Positions 22,095-30,601 of a stretch of 64,000 nucleotides of DNA are shown here, piece after piece (within the stretch, counting starts at the first letter, position 1; each line of letters starts with the position of its first letter). A program made the position numbers and the translations under genes. Source of the DNA: Lactobacillus sp. UCMA15818 (lineage in GTDB: Bacteria > Bacillota > Bacilli > Lactobacillales > Lactobacillaceae); assembly GCF_030400225.1 (NCBI RefSeq), contig NZ_VJYB01000001.1, positions 434,001-498,000 of the forward strand, in the 5' to 3' direction. Below the pieces are notes generated by a model. The model saw only the letters and a list, made by a program, of their open reading frames with translations, searched no databases and was not told the origin of the DNA.

Positions 22095-22248
22095 ACCTTG
22101 GTTCAAAAAAATATTCAGCAGTTTCGTATTCTTCAATAAGGTCTTTGTGTGTAGGCTTTGTGCCATCAACAATTAGATTTTTATTTTCGTCTGCGATATT
22201 TTTCCCCGTTCTTTTCTTGAACGGGTTATTTATTTTTAGCCATTTCAT
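22078..22248 (-). CDS. Small phage protein (56 aa)
   Basis: A 56-residue frame from the ATG at 22248 with a strong AAGGAGG site. The N-terminus is basic (MKWLKINNPFKKRTGK) and the C-terminal half acidic (DLIEEYETAEYFFEP). It overlaps the end of the convergent plus-strand gene by 17 bases. It follows the Cro-like gene in the minus-strand direction and is probably in its transcript. Confidence 0.55.
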   Translation of the reverse strand: MKWLKINNPFKKRTGKNIADENKNLIVDGTKPTHKDLIEEYETAEYFFEPRSNQKS

Positions 22249-22264
22249 TTTTGTTTCCTCCTTT

Positions 22265-22498
22265 TTAAGATGTTGTTTGCATTTTTTGTTCCGTTTTAGT
22301 TAACCTAATGTCTAAAAAAATAGAATCTGGGGTTGTATTTAAAGCCCTAGCAATCGAAATAGCTGTATTGTAACTAACACCTCTTTTTCCGTTTTCAATT
22401 TGCCAATATCCCGGTTTACTAATATTTGCAAGGTCCGCTACATCTTTATAGCTAAGGTTTAATTCCTCTCGCCTTTGGCGGAGTTTAGTTCGTATCAT
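22265..22498 (-). CDS. Cro-like repressor (XRE family)
   Basis: A 77-residue protein from the ATG at 22498 (MIRTKLRQRREEL), with AAGGAAG about 7 bases upstream. The helix-turn-helix is LSYKDVADLANISKPGYWQIENG. It diverges from the CI-like gene, and the space between them holds three palindromic operators, the standard layout of a siphophage genetic switch in which Cro starts the lytic program. Confidence 0.8.
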   Translation of the reverse strand: MIRTKLRQRREELNLSYKDVADLANISKPGYWQIENGKRGVSYNTAISIARALNTTPDSIFLDIRLTKTEQKMQTTS

Positions 22499-22517
22499 AA
22501 CATCACTTCCTTTCAAG

Positions 22518-22532
22518 TTAACCTTACGTTAA
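22518..22532. promoter_or_regulatory. Switch operator O1, TTAAC-N5-GTTAA
   Basis: A perfect 15-base inverted repeat TTAAC-cttac-GTTAA just before the Cro-like start. Two more copies with the same spacing lie between the divergent repressor genes. Confidence 0.75.
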
Positions 22533-22541
22533 TTATAATAG

Positions 22542-22556
22542 TTAACTATTTGTTAA
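22542..22556. promoter_or_regulatory. Switch operator O2, TTAAC-N5-GTTAA
   Basis: A perfect copy TTAAC-tattt-GTTAA, 24 bases centre to centre from O1, so on nearly the same face of the helix after a little over two turns. Cooperative repressor binding is plausible. Confidence 0.75.
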
Positions 22557-22607
22557 TTGTCAAGCGTTTTATTTCCTTTTTTGTTAATAATTCAAAAAAT
22601 AATTGTA

Positions 22608-22622
22608 TTAACCATAAGTTAA
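22608..22622. promoter_or_regulatory. Switch operator O3, TTAAC-N5-GTTAA
   Basis: A perfect copy TTAAC-cataa-GTTAA close to the CI-like start, 66 bases from O2, in the position for autoregulation. Single half-sites (GTTAA) also occur near 22583 and 22648. Confidence 0.75.
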
Positions 22623-22655
22623 TATTATTATTTCAAGTAAGCGAGGTGTTAATTA

Positions 22656-23006
22656 ATGACTTTCGGAAGCAAATTAAGAGAACTCAGAAATAGTAAGAAA
22701 ATGACGCAAGAAGAATTAGGAAAGATTTTAAATGTGTCAAAGGTTTCTATTTCTGGTTACGAAAATGATACAAGAGAGCCTGACAAGCAAGCTATTAAGA
22801 AGTTGGCTGAATTGTTTAATGTCTCAACAGATTATTTGCTGGGCGTGGAAAACTCACAAGATGAAAAAGATTTAAAGGATTTTCTTGATGAAAATCTTGA
22901 AAAAGGCATGACTTATGCAAACGAGGAACTTACTGATGAGGACAAAGAAAAACTAAAGATTGCACTTACTCAAATTTTTTGGAAACATCACAAGGACAAC
23001 AAATAA
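22656..23006 (+). CDS. CI-like phage repressor (XRE family, no S24 domain)
   Basis: A 116-residue protein. Its helix-turn-helix is MTQEELGKILNVSKVSISGYEND, and the C-terminal part is a short acidic helical region (DLKDFLDENLEKG, then LTDEDKEKLKIAL) instead of a self-cleaving S24 peptidase. Repressors of this type are usually inactivated by a separate ImmA-like protease, whose gene follows 13 bases downstream. GAGGTG is the ribosome site. Confidence 0.85.
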   Translation: MTFGSKLRELRNSKKMTQEELGKILNVSKVSISGYENDTREPDKQAIKKLAELFNVSTDYLLGVENSQDEKDLKDFLDENLEKGMTYANEELTDEDKEKLKIALTQIFWKHHKDNK

Positions 23007-23019
23007 AAGGTGTGTTGCT

Positions 23020-23400
23020 ATGAGAATATACGAAAGAAAGGCTATTGTCTTAGCAGATAAATACGGAACAGCTAACCCGTTTGAAATCTGCAAAATTATG
23101 GGGATTATAATTGAATATACTAATCTAGACAATCCACTTGGGGACACGGTTTACCTTAGTAAGTACCCTATTATTCTTCTGTCTGATAAGATTCAAGAAA
23201 AGTCAAAAAAGTATTTAATTTGTGCTCATGAACTTGGCCATGTCGTTTTACACAATGGAATACAAAATTATTATCTTATTAATAGGACAACTAAGCGTAA
23301 AATGGAATCAGAGGCGGATAGATTTGCTATTGGATTAATGGAAAAATTCTCAATAGATGAATTTGGTGTGTCGTACGAATATTTAGTAAACAATAATTAG
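23020..23400 (+). CDS. ImmA/IrrE-family metallopeptidase
   Basis: A 126-residue protein from the ATG at 23020 (MRIYERKAIVLADKYG), with AAAGGTG 8 bases upstream. The zinc-protease motif HELGH (CAHELGHVVLH) is intact, and the downstream ESEADRFAIGLM provides the third metal ligand. It is expected to cleave the preceding CI-like repressor after DNA damage, as ImmA does with ImmR in ICEBs1. The pairing of the two genes supports this. Confidence 0.85.
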   Translation: MRIYERKAIVLADKYGTANPFEICKIMGIIIEYTNLDNPLGDTVYLSKYPIILLSDKIQEKSKKYLICAHELGHVVLHNGIQNYYLINRTTKRKMESEADRFAIGLMEKFSIDEFGVSYEYLVNNN

Positions 23401-23461
23401 CTCCATAGTCCAAATACTGACGACTATAAAAGCTGAATACATATTCCGAGGGGGAGTATAC

Positions 23462-24136
23462 ATGTCAAAAAAGATTAAAGATGAAAATGGAAACGTTTAT
23501 ATCAAGAAGAAGCCGTTCTATAAAAGAATATGGTTTTGGATTTTAGTTGTTATAGTTATTATTTTCGCAGGTTCACAAATGGGTAAAGGTAGCTCCGATA
23601 ATACAAAGTCTAGTTCTTCTAGTTCATCTTCTGCAAGTTCTTCATCAAAAAGCACTACCGGATTAACTAAAGCTAACTTTGATAAAATCACTCTTTCAGA
23701 TTCAACAGGAACATCAGAAAAAGATGTTAAAGCAATGTTTAAAAAAACACCCTCTTCTACTGATACACAAACTATAAACAATGTGTCCGCAAACATGTAT
23801 ACATGGTCTGGTATTGACGGTGGGGATATAGCCTCGGCTATTGTTGTTGGATTTGAAAATGGTCATGCAATATCAAAAGATATCACGGGCATTAAGGTAA
23901 CCCGCTCAAGTAAAATAACATTGGCTCAATTTAATGAAATTCAAAATGGCGCTTCAAAAACGGATATTCAGAAACAATTTGGAGATCCAAATGGATATGA
24001 TTTAACAAACATTGGAGGACAATCATCCGAAATGTGGAGCTATACATCAGGTGTTAATGGAGATGTAGGAGCCAACTTCAATATTACATTCACAAATGGT
24101 GTAGTCAGCGGTAAAACCCAAGTAAGCATGAAATAA
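23462..24136 (+). CDS. Membrane-anchored moron protein with two BLIP/DUF3862-like repeats
   Basis: A 224-residue protein: a basic cytoplasmic start, one membrane span (IWFWILVVIVIIFAGS, residues about 24-40), a serine linker (about 48-65) and two related extracellular repeats. Both have LT(K)ANFDKI / ITLAQFNEI starts followed by about 60 residues with WS/W-SY segments, as in DUF3862 domains. Its place between the repressor protease and the integrase is where lysogenic-conversion and superinfection-exclusion genes lie in lactic phages; that role is inferred. GAGGGGG is the ribosome site. Confidence 0.75.
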   Translation: MSKKIKDENGNVYIKKKPFYKRIWFWILVVIVIIFAGSQMGKGSSDNTKSSSSSSSSASSSSKSTTGLTKANFDKITLSDSTGTSEKDVKAMFKKTPSSTDTQTINNVSANMYTWSGIDGGDIASAIVVGFENGHAISKDITGIKVTRSSKITLAQFNEIQNGASKTDIQKQFGDPNGYDLTNIGGQSSEMWSYTSGVNGDVGANFNITFTNGVVSGKTQVSMK

Positions 24137-24147
24137 AAATTATATTT

Positions 24148-24167
24148 GCCCTTTCGGGGGCTTTTAT
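24148..24167 (+). terminator. Terminator after the lysogeny block
   Basis: GCCC-TTTCGG-GGGC followed by TTTTATTT, 11 bases after the moron stop codon. A short but GC-rich stem. Confidence 0.6.
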
Positions 24168-24289
24168 TTAACACTTTAGGCGAACATACGTGCGTATTTA
24201 ATAACTAAGAATACGCAATAATAAGTAAATATTGCTTTTTTATAATGCAAATAGTATTGATATGTGTAACAGAAGGAGGAAATACACAA

Positions 24290-25411
24290 ATGTGGTATGA
24301 GAAGCTTGCTGAAAAAAAGTTCAAATTTATAGAGCGGTATAAAGATCCTTATACGGATAAATACGTGCGTGTATCTGTTTTGATGAACAGTAACTCAACT
24401 CATGCAGTTAAGCAAGCTCAGCAGACACTTGATAGAAAAATCAGTAAAAAGTTGCACCAACATTCTCAGAAAGTTACAGAAATTACAATCGGTGAATTAA
24501 TTAAGGAATGGCTTGCACTTTATAAAAAAAGAGTACGCAATTCAACGTATATGTCTGCTGTTTATAATTTACATACTTTTTCTGATAAAATTAACAATGA
24601 AATTGTGGTTTCTAAGATAGACTCAAGGCTCATTAAACGGGTTCTTGAGAGCATGATCTATGATGATGAGCTGTCTAATAAATATGTATCAATAGTTAAG
24701 TCGAGGCTTAACAAGCTATTTAAATATGCAATCTCGCAAAATTACGCAAAAAATAATCCAGTTGAAGATTTAGAAATATCTTTTAAAAATAATGAGTCAT
24801 CAAATACTAAGAATAAGTTTCTAGATAGTGATGAGCTTGCTATGCTTTTAGAATATACCTATCACAGAAACGCTATGTACGGTTATTTATTTGAATGGCT
24901 ATATTTGACCGGCATGCGTGCTGGGGAAGCTCTAGCGTTAAATAAGAGGGATATTTTCAACGACAAAGGAGTATACTATGTTGATATTAACGGGACACTA
25001 GATTATCATGGATTAAAAATCAGTGATCAGAAAAAAACCAAGGTAACGAAAACGGCAGCAGGAATGAGAACTATCTCTTTACCCAACAAGGCGGTTGAGA
25101 TATACAAAAAACTCTGCTCACTTAACTCTGCAAGTGATTATCTATTTGAAACATCTAATCAAACGCCTTTAAGCATTTCGGCAATAAATACTTTTTTAAG
25201 AAAAGCTAAATTGGAACTAAAAATAAATAAGCCACTCTCAAGTCACATTTTTAGACACACGCATATTTCTAAACTTGCAGAAATTGGAACACCCCTTTAT
25301 GTAATCCAAGAAAGAGTCGGACATGAAAGTAGCAAGATCACTTCTAAAATATATTTGCACGTCACTCAAAATGCACAGAAAAAACTTAGAAATGACCTCG
25401 ACCAACTCTAG
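24290..25411 (+). CDS. int: Phage integrase, tyrosine recombinase
   Basis: A 373-residue protein from the ATG at 24290 (MWYEKLAEKKFKF), chosen because AGGAGG lies 10 bases upstream. Order: an arm-binding N-domain (residues about 1-55), a SAM-like core-binding domain (about 65-165) and the catalytic domain. The active-site set is complete: R210 (TGMRAGEAL), H319 and R322 (HIFRHTH), H345 (GHESSK) and Y355 (SKIYLHV). It integrates and excises the prophage and lies at the phage end, as usual next to attP. Confidence 0.95.
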   Translation: MWYEKLAEKKFKFIERYKDPYTDKYVRVSVLMNSNSTHAVKQAQQTLDRKISKKLHQHSQKVTEITIGELIKEWLALYKKRVRNSTYMSAVYNLHTFSDKINNEIVVSKIDSRLIKRVLESMIYDDELSNKYVSIVKSRLNKLFKYAISQNYAKNNPVEDLEISFKNNESSNTKNKFLDSDELAMLLEYTYHRNAMYGYLFEWLYLTGMRAGEALALNKRDIFNDKGVYYVDINGTLDYHGLKISDQKKTKVTKTAAGMRTISLPNKAVEIYKKLCSLNSASDYLFETSNQTPLSISAINTFLRKAKLELKINKPLSSHIFRHTHISKLAEIGTPLYVIQERVGHESSKITSKIYLHVTQNAQKKLRNDLDQL

Positions 25412-25480
25412 TTTGCCCCTTTTGTGCCCCTTAAACATAAAAGTACAGTTTTTTACAAAGCAAATTTATTCTTGTAAAAC
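25412..25480. other. Probable prophage-chromosome junction (att region)
   Basis: Between the integrase stop and the rplS terminator lie 69 AT-rich bases with CTTGTAAAAC near 25471-25480. Host genes begin right after, all in conserved order, so the attachment core should lie here. The exact core cannot be seen because the other prophage end is outside the window. Confidence 0.5.
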
Positions 25481-25481
25481 A

Positions 25482-25509
25482 AAAAAAGCCTTGATAAACA
25501 AGGCTTTTT
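25482..25509 (-). terminator. Terminator of rplS, likely bidirectional
   Basis: AAAAGCCTTG-ATAAA-CAAGGCTTTTT has A and T runs on both sides, so it can end rplS on the minus strand and integrase transcription on the plus strand. Confidence 0.8.
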
Positions 25510-25519
25510 GAACGTTATA

Positions 25520-25867
25520 TTAACGACGTCTTTCAGGAATACGAGCTGCTTTACCATGTAATGCACGCAAATAATACAACTTAGCACGACGTACACGTCC
25601 TTGACGAATTACTTCAATCTTTTCAACACGTGGTGTGTGAACTGGGAATGTACGTTCAACACCAATTCCACTACTAATCTTACGAACTGTATAAGTTTCG
25701 CTGACACCTTCACCACGGCGTTTGATAACTACACCTTCAAAAATCTGGATACGTTCACGTGTACCTTCAACGATTCGAGCATGAACACGAACAGTATCTC
25801 CAGGACGGAAATCCGGAATATCGCTACGCAACTGAGATTCTGTAATTTTTTTGATTAATGGGTTCAT
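25520..25867 (-). CDS. rplS: 50S ribosomal protein L19
   Basis: A 115-residue protein from the ATG at 25867 ([13 protein letters not shown]); the frame is open further upstream but the GGAAG site and family length fix this start. Conserved segments [26 protein letters not shown] and [18 protein letters not shown] are all present. L19 lies at the 30S-50S interface. It is separated from trmD by its own promoter and a leader RNA. Confidence 0.97.
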   Translation of the reverse strand: MNPLIKKITESQLRSDIPDFRPGDTVRVHARIVEGTRERIQIFEGVVIKRRGEGVSETYTVRKISSGIGVERTFPVHTPRVEKIEVIRQGRVRRAKLYYLRALHGKAARIPERRR

Positions 25868-25940
25868 TTTATTTCTTCCTTTCGCCAACATTCTTGTCTC
25901 TCAACAGCGGAATATCGTTAATGTGGCATATAGCCGTCAA
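25868..25940 (-). promoter_or_regulatory. L19 leader RNA (rplS 5' leader)
   Basis: The minus-strand leader contains TTCCGCTGTTGAGAGACAAG before the ribosome site, resembling the L19 leader motif known upstream of rplS in Firmicutes and thought to be an autoregulatory L19 binding site. Recognised from memory of the motif, not by a model search. Confidence 0.5.
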
Positions 25941-25942
25941 TA

Positions 25943-25971
25943 ATCTTATCATATCGTAAAAGTATTATCAA
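25943..25971 (-). promoter_or_regulatory. Promoter of rplS
   Basis: Minus strand: TTGATA at 25971-25966, 17-base spacer, TAAGAT at 25948-25943. It lies in the gap after trmD and drives the leader and rplS. Confidence 0.6.
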
Positions 25972-25975
25972 GTTC

Positions 25976-26713
25976 TTAATTCTCAAGTTTGTTCTTTATA
26001 TCTTTTAATATCTTTTGTTGTCGTGCAGTCAATTTTAATTTTGCAAGTAAGTCCGATCTTCGTAAATAAGTTCGCTTCAGAGACTCATATTCTCTCCACT
26101 CAGCAATTTTTTGATGATTTCCACTAATAAGTACCTCTGGGACGTTCATTCCTCTATATGACGCGGGTCTTGTATACTGTGGATACTCCAGCAAGCCACT
26201 TGAAAATGAATCCCCTGGTGCAGACTCTTCGTTGCCTAAGGTTCCCTGCAATAATCTGGTAGTAGCATCAATTATCACCATAGCTCCCAGTTCTCCGCCA
26301 GTCAGAATATAGTCTCCTAGTGAAATCTCATCAGTAACTCTCTCCCTGATTCTTTCATCATAGCCTTCATAATGGCCACAAATAAATGTTAAATGCTCTT
26401 TTGCAGATAGCTCCTCTGCCACTTTCTGATTGAATTGTCTTCCTGCTGGATCAAGCAAAATTACATTCCCTAATCCTTCATTTTTTGTTTCAATATAATC
26501 CAAAGCATCAAAAATTGGCTGTGCTTGTAATAACATTCCAGCACCACCCCCATAAGGATAATCATCGACATGTCGCTGATTGTTGCTTGTAAAATCACGA
26601 TAATTTGTAATATCAACATCAATGATTTTACTCTCAATCGCCTTACCAACAATAGATGCTTCCAAAGGGCCCTTGAACATTTCCGGAAATAGACTTAAAA
26701 TATCAATCTTCAT
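25976..26713 (-). CDS. trmD: tRNA (guanine-37-N1)-methyltransferase
   Basis: A 245-residue TrmD, which methylates G37 next to the anticodon and prevents frameshifting. Family features: N-terminal [25 protein letters not shown], the trefoil-knot SAM site [10 protein letters not shown] and [12 protein letters not shown], and [21 protein letters not shown]. The length is usual. Its start overlaps the rimM stop by one base, part of the classical rpsP-rimM-trmD group. Confidence 0.97.
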   Translation of the reverse strand: MKIDILSLFPEMFKGPLEASIVGKAIESKIIDVDITNYRDFTSNNQRHVDDYPYGGGAGMLLQAQPIFDALDYIETKNEGLGNVILLDPAGRQFNQKVAEELSAKEHLTFICGHYEGYDERIRERVTDEISLGDYILTGGELGAMVIIDATTRLLQGTLGNEESAPGDSFSSGLLEYPQYTRPASYRGMNVPEVLISGNHQKIAEWREYESLKRTYLRRSDLLAKLKLTARQQKILKDIKNKLEN

Positions 26714-27222
26714 TAATCATCCAACCCATCTAACAAATCAACAACTATACTTCCACTTGCAATATCAACTTTTTTTACAACATCATGGATAGCTGGCAAC
26801 AGAAGTTCTTTTCTACCAGCCCTTTTAATAATCCAAACATCATTGGCACCCGGACTGAGTATCTCACTAACTATCCCAATCTCATTTAATTCTTCATCGA
26901 ATACCTTTAAACCGATAATTTGATGATGATAAAAATTATTGTCTGTAAGTTTCTGTTGCTGTTCTTCTTTAATTGCTAATTTAAGTCCCTTAAACTTCTC
27001 AACTAAATTAATATCTTGGTAATTCTCAAAAGACAGTAAATAAAATTGCTTTACTCTACGGACCGTAATTATTTTTAGTGCAAGTTCTTTGTCAGGCCTT
27101 AGTAGATACAGCAGTTTACCCTTTTGAAAGCGTTCATCTGCAAAATCAGTAATTACTTTAATCTTCACTTCCCCGTGTATTCCATGAGTATTAATAATCT
27201 GTCCCACTTCATAAAAGCTCAT
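26713..27222 (-). CDS. rimM: Ribosome maturation factor RimM
   Basis: A 169-residue protein that assists 30S head assembly and binds S19. It opens [21 protein letters not shown] and has the PRC-barrel part with [19 protein letters not shown] and [15 protein letters not shown]. Two-domain length is normal. It lies between rpsP and trmD; a 188-base gap separates it from rpsP. Confidence 0.95.
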   Translation of the reverse strand: MSFYEVGQIINTHGIHGEVKIKVITDFADERFQKGKLLYLLRPDKELALKIITVRRVKQFYLLSFENYQDINLVEKFKGLKLAIKEEQQQKLTDNNFYHHQIIGLKVFDEELNEIGIVSEILSPGANDVWIIKRAGRKELLLPAIHDVVKKVDIASGSIVVDLLDGLDD

Positions 27223-27410
27223 TATTTCACCTCTTTAAAAAAAAGAAAACCCCTGAATAAAACATCACTGCTTCATCTAAAGGGATTCACTAATTATATA
27301 CAATTCTTAATCAAACATGCAATATAGTCCAATTATTATAAACCAATCAACTATTAGAGCACATAAGCTAAGTTTACAATTAAGGGTCTTTTTATATGCA
27401 ATAAGTTTTA

Positions 27411-27683
27411 TTATTTGCTGAACTTTGCATCATGAAACTTCTTCATGACACCATTCTTTGAAAGAATATTACGTACTGTATCTGAAGGTTGTGCACCGTT
27501 GCTCAACCAGTTCAAAATATTCTCTTCCTTAAGCGTAACACTTTCAGGTTCTGTTAATGGATTGTATGTTCCAACTGTTTCGATGAAACGACCATCACGT
27601 GGTGAACGTGAATCTGCAACAACGATACGGTAAAATGGACGCTTTTTAGAACCCATACGTTTTAAACGAATCTTAACTGACAT
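27411..27683 (-). CDS. rpsP: 30S ribosomal protein S16
   Basis: A 90-residue S16: [35 protein letters not shown], continuing to a YNPL segment and a [12 protein letters not shown] segment, all family marks. S16 is needed for 30S assembly. A promoter lies directly upstream. GGAGG is the ribosome site. Confidence 0.97.
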   Translation of the reverse strand: MSVKIRLKRMGSKKRPFYRIVVADSRSPRDGRFIETVGTYNPLTEPESVTLKEENILNWLSNGAQPSDTVRNILSKNGVMKKFHDAKFSK

Positions 27684-27718
27684 TAACTACACCTCCTATT
27701 AACTTTCTTAACGTTAAT

Positions 27719-27747
27719 AATATAACAGTAATTCAGCTTGGTGTAAA
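27719..27747 (-). promoter_or_regulatory. Promoter of rpsP-rimM-trmD
   Basis: Minus strand: TTTACA at 27747-27742, 17-base spacer, TATATT at 27724-27719, about 35 bases before the rpsP start. Confidence 0.6.
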
Positions 27748-27776
27748 GGATTATTTCTTGACAGACACAAAAAAAA

Positions 27777-29210
27777 TTATTTCTTACGCTTTTTATTCTT
27801 TAGGCGCTTAAGTTTGCGTTTCTTATTCTTTCGTGCCATCGAATTCATTGACATCTTTGCAAGCTTGCCTGATAATCCGTTACCAAACATTCCTTCCATT
27901 CCTTCAAAGTTTCCTTTAGAGACTTTCCCCATCATTTTCTTCATTTCATTAAACTGCTTTAACATTCTATTAACTTCATGAATTGGACGACCTGACCCAG
28001 CCGCAATTCTTCTTCGGCGGCTAGGGTTGAATAAATCAGGATTCTCGCGTTCCTCGTTAGTCATTGAATATACTACAGCTTTAAGATGATCAATATCTTT
28101 AGGATCCACCTTCAAGTTTTTGATTGCTGGATTATTTGCCATCCCAGGAATCATTTTTATGACGTCTTCCATTGGTCCCATTTTTTGAACTTGTTCCATT
28201 TGGTCAATAAAATCATTGAAATCAAAGCTATTCTCACGCATCTTCTCTTGCATTTGCTGAGCTTTTTTCTCATCAAAATCTTGCTGTGCCTTTTCAATCA
28301 AGGTCAGCATATCACCCATTCCTAAGATACGTGAGGCCATTCGATCTGGATAGAAAACATCCAAATCTGTCATTTTTTCACCCTGACCAATGAACTTGAT
28401 AGGCTTGCCAGTAACTGAACGAATTGATAATGCAGCACCACCACGAGTATCACCATCTAATTTGGTTAATACAACCCCCGTGACGTCCAACTGTTCGTTG
28501 AATCCCTTGGCAACTTCGACTGCATTTTGACCTGTCATTGCATCAACCGTCAGCAAAATTTCGTTAGGTTGTGCTAATGTCTTGATTTGAGCAAGTTCAT
28601 CCATCAGCAACTCATCAATTTGCAAACGACCAGCTGTATCAATCAATACATAATCATTTTTCTTTTCAGCAGCTACTTCCAACCCTTTTTTAACAATTTC
28701 AACTGGTGAAATATCAGTTCCCAAAGAGAAGACTGGAACATCAATACCCTTGCCTAAAATTTCCAATTGGTCAATCGCTGCAGGTCTGTAAATATCTCCC
28801 GCGATCATCAATGGACGAGCATTCTTTTCATTCTTTAACTTTAAAGCTAATTTACCTAAGGTCGTTGTCTTACCAGCACCCTGGAGACCCACCATCATAA
28901 TAACTGTTGGAATCTTATCAGACTTGTTTAACGCGACGGCTTCTTCGCCCATAACTTTTGTTAATTCATCATTAACAATCTTTACAATTTGCTGTGCGGG
29001 AGTTAAACTCTCGAGCACCTCCGCTCCAATTGCACGAGTTCTAACTGTCTTAACAAAATCTTTTACCACTTGGAAGTTCACATCGGCTTCGAGTAATGCA
29101 AGCCTAATCTCACGCATAACCTCTCTTACATCGGCCTCACTAATCTTACCTTTTTTTCGAAGCTTGCCAATTGCATTTTGGAGTCGCTCTGTTAATCCTT
29201 CAAATGCCAC
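27777..29210 (-). CDS. ffh: Signal recognition particle protein Ffh
   Basis: A 477-residue SRP54 GTPase that recognises signal sequences with the 4.5S/scRNA. N domain 1-90, G domain about 95-295 with GLQGAGKTTT, DTAGR and TKLDGD, and a methionine-rich M domain from about 300 (MQEKMRENSFDFNDF, then MRRRRRIAAGSG-like basic loop). A Lys/Arg tail ends the protein. GTG start at 29210, 16 bases after ylxM, which helps its function. Confidence 0.97.
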   Translation of the reverse strand: MAFEGLTERLQNAIGKLRKKGKISEADVREVMREIRLALLEADVNFQVVKDFVKTVRTRAIGAEVLESLTPAQQIVKIVNDELTKVMGEEAVALNKSDKIPTVIMMVGLQGAGKTTTLGKLALKLKNEKNARPLMIAGDIYRPAAIDQLEILGKGIDVPVFSLGTDISPVEIVKKGLEVAAEKKNDYVLIDTAGRLQIDELLMDELAQIKTLAQPNEILLTVDAMTGQNAVEVAKGFNEQLDVTGVVLTKLDGDTRGGAALSIRSVTGKPIKFIGQGEKMTDLDVFYPDRMASRILGMGDMLTLIEKAQQDFDEKKAQQMQEKMRENSFDFNDFIDQMEQVQKMGPMEDVIKMIPGMANNPAIKNLKVDPKDIDHLKAVVYSMTNEERENPDLFNPSRRRRIAAGSGRPIHEVNRMLKQFNEMKKMMGKVSKGNFEGMEGMFGNGLSGKLAKMSMNSMARKNKKRKLKRLKNKKRKK

Positions 29211-29225
29211 TTAATCCACCAACTT

Positions 29226-29564
29226 TCATTCTTCTAATTCTTCTAATTTTTCAACTAATTTGTTTAAAACTTCATCATCTGGATAATTCTTCTGGACATA
29301 ACTTTGAAGTTCATCAGTCCGCTGACTTTGATCTTGGAAATTTCGCAATAAATGAAGTTTCTTTTCATAAGACTCAAGAATCGTTTCCGTTCTTCTTATA
29401 TTATCATATACAGCCTGTCGCGAAATCTGATAATTTTCGGCAATTTCCCCCAGCGAATAGTCATCTCGATAATACAAAGCAATATACTCCATTTGCTTAC
29501 TAGTCAAAAGCGATTCGTAAAATTCAAATAAGGCATTAATTCTATTTGTCTTTTCAATTGCCAT
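29226..29564 (-). CDS. ylxM: YlxM, SRP-associated helix-turn-helix protein
   Basis: A 112-residue protein with a sigma-70 region 4-like helix-turn-helix: [39 protein letters not shown]. YlxM homologues bind SRP components and modulate the SRP cycle in streptococci. The gene order ftsY-ylxM-ffh is conserved in Firmicutes. The start is ATG 29564 with a GGTGACG site. Confidence 0.93.
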   Translation of the reverse strand: MAIEKTNRINALFEFYESLLTSKQMEYIALYYRDDYSLGEIAENYQISRQAVYDNIRRTETILESYEKKLHLLRNFQDQSQRTDELQSYVQKNYPDDEVLNKLVEKLEELEE

Positions 29565-29588
29565 TGCTCGTCACCTGCCTCAATCAGA

Positions 29589-30599
29589 TTAGTTTTCCTC
29601 TTTTGGAGTCTCAACCAGCCCATTAAAGAGTCCGTAGACAAATTCAACTGGTTCAAAATCACGTAAATCATCCATCTTTTCACCAAGTCCAACAAGCTTA
29701 ACAGGAAGATGTAATTCATTACGAATTGCCAAAACGATTCCACCTCTGGCAGTCCCATCCAACTTAGTCAAAACAATCCCGGTCACATTTGTAACATCTT
29801 TGAACTGTTTTGCCTGTGTTAATGCATTTTGCCCTGTAGTCGCATCCAAAGCTAGTAAAACTTCTTGCGGGGCATCTGGTAATTCACGAGTAATCACCCG
29901 TCCAATTTTACCCAGCTCATTCATTAAATTAACTTTATTTTGCAGTCGACCAGCAGTATCCACCAGTAAAATATCGTAGTTTTCGTTCTTGGCTTTTTGA
30001 ACAGCATCAAACACAACGGCTGCTGGATCACTTCTTTCCGGTTTTCGCACAACTTCAACATCTACTCGTCTTCCCCATTCGACAAGCTGTTCAATTGCAC
30101 CAGCTCTAAACGTATCAGCTGCAGCAAGCAAAACCTTCTTGCCCTCTTGCTGGTATCTATGAGCAAGCTTCCCAATTGTTGTCGTTTTACCAACACCATT
30201 AACACCTACAAAAAGAAAAACAGTTGGTCCATTCTGTGCAAAATGAAGTGAATTATCTTCCGTTGTTCCTTCTGCCTCATATAAAGAAACAAGTTTTTCA
30301 ATAATTGCATTAGAAACATCTTTTTTATCTTTTACATTGCGCAATTTTACTTCTTCTTGGAGTTCCCCACTAATCTTAACAGCAGTTTCAAAGCCAACAT
30401 CGGCTTCAATCAATTTTTCTTCCAACTCTTCAAAGAATTCCTCATCGACACTGCGAAAATTCGCAAACAGTTCATTAAGCTTATCACCAAAAGTTTTACG
30501 TGATTTCTCTAATCCCTTTTCATACTTTTGTTCTTCAACAGTCTGCGACTCTTCTTCTTGACCCCTAAAAACATGTTTAAGTTTATCAAAAAAGCCCAT
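29589..30599 (-). CDS. ftsY: SRP receptor FtsY
   Basis: A 336-residue GTPase that docks the SRP-ribosome complex at the membrane. Short acidic A region (EEESQTVEEQ), N domain to about 110, and G domain with GVNGVGKTTTIGKLA, VLLAAADTFRAGA, DTAGR and TKLDGTARGG. The C-terminal GEKMDDLRDFEPVEFVYGLF is characteristic. The start ATG at 30599 follows smc by two bases. Confidence 0.97.
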   Translation of the reverse strand: MGFFDKLKHVFRGQEEESQTVEEQKYEKGLEKSRKTFGDKLNELFANFRSVDEEFFEELEEKLIEADVGFETAVKISGELQEEVKLRNVKDKKDVSNAIIEKLVSLYEAEGTTEDNSLHFAQNGPTVFLFVGVNGVGKTTTIGKLAHRYQQEGKKVLLAAADTFRAGAIEQLVEWGRRVDVEVVRKPERSDPAAVVFDAVQKAKNENYDILLVDTAGRLQNKVNLMNELGKIGRVITRELPDAPQEVLLALDATTGQNALTQAKQFKDVTNVTGIVLTKLDGTARGGIVLAIRNELHLPVKLVGLGEKMDDLRDFEPVEFVYGLFNGLVETPKEEN

Positions 30600-30601
30600 T
30601 T

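Noticed and set aside
22960-23019. Longer start for the metallopeptidase at 22960
   Set aside because: It overlaps the repressor gene and lacks a ribosome site; the ATG at 23020 has one and matches the family's start.
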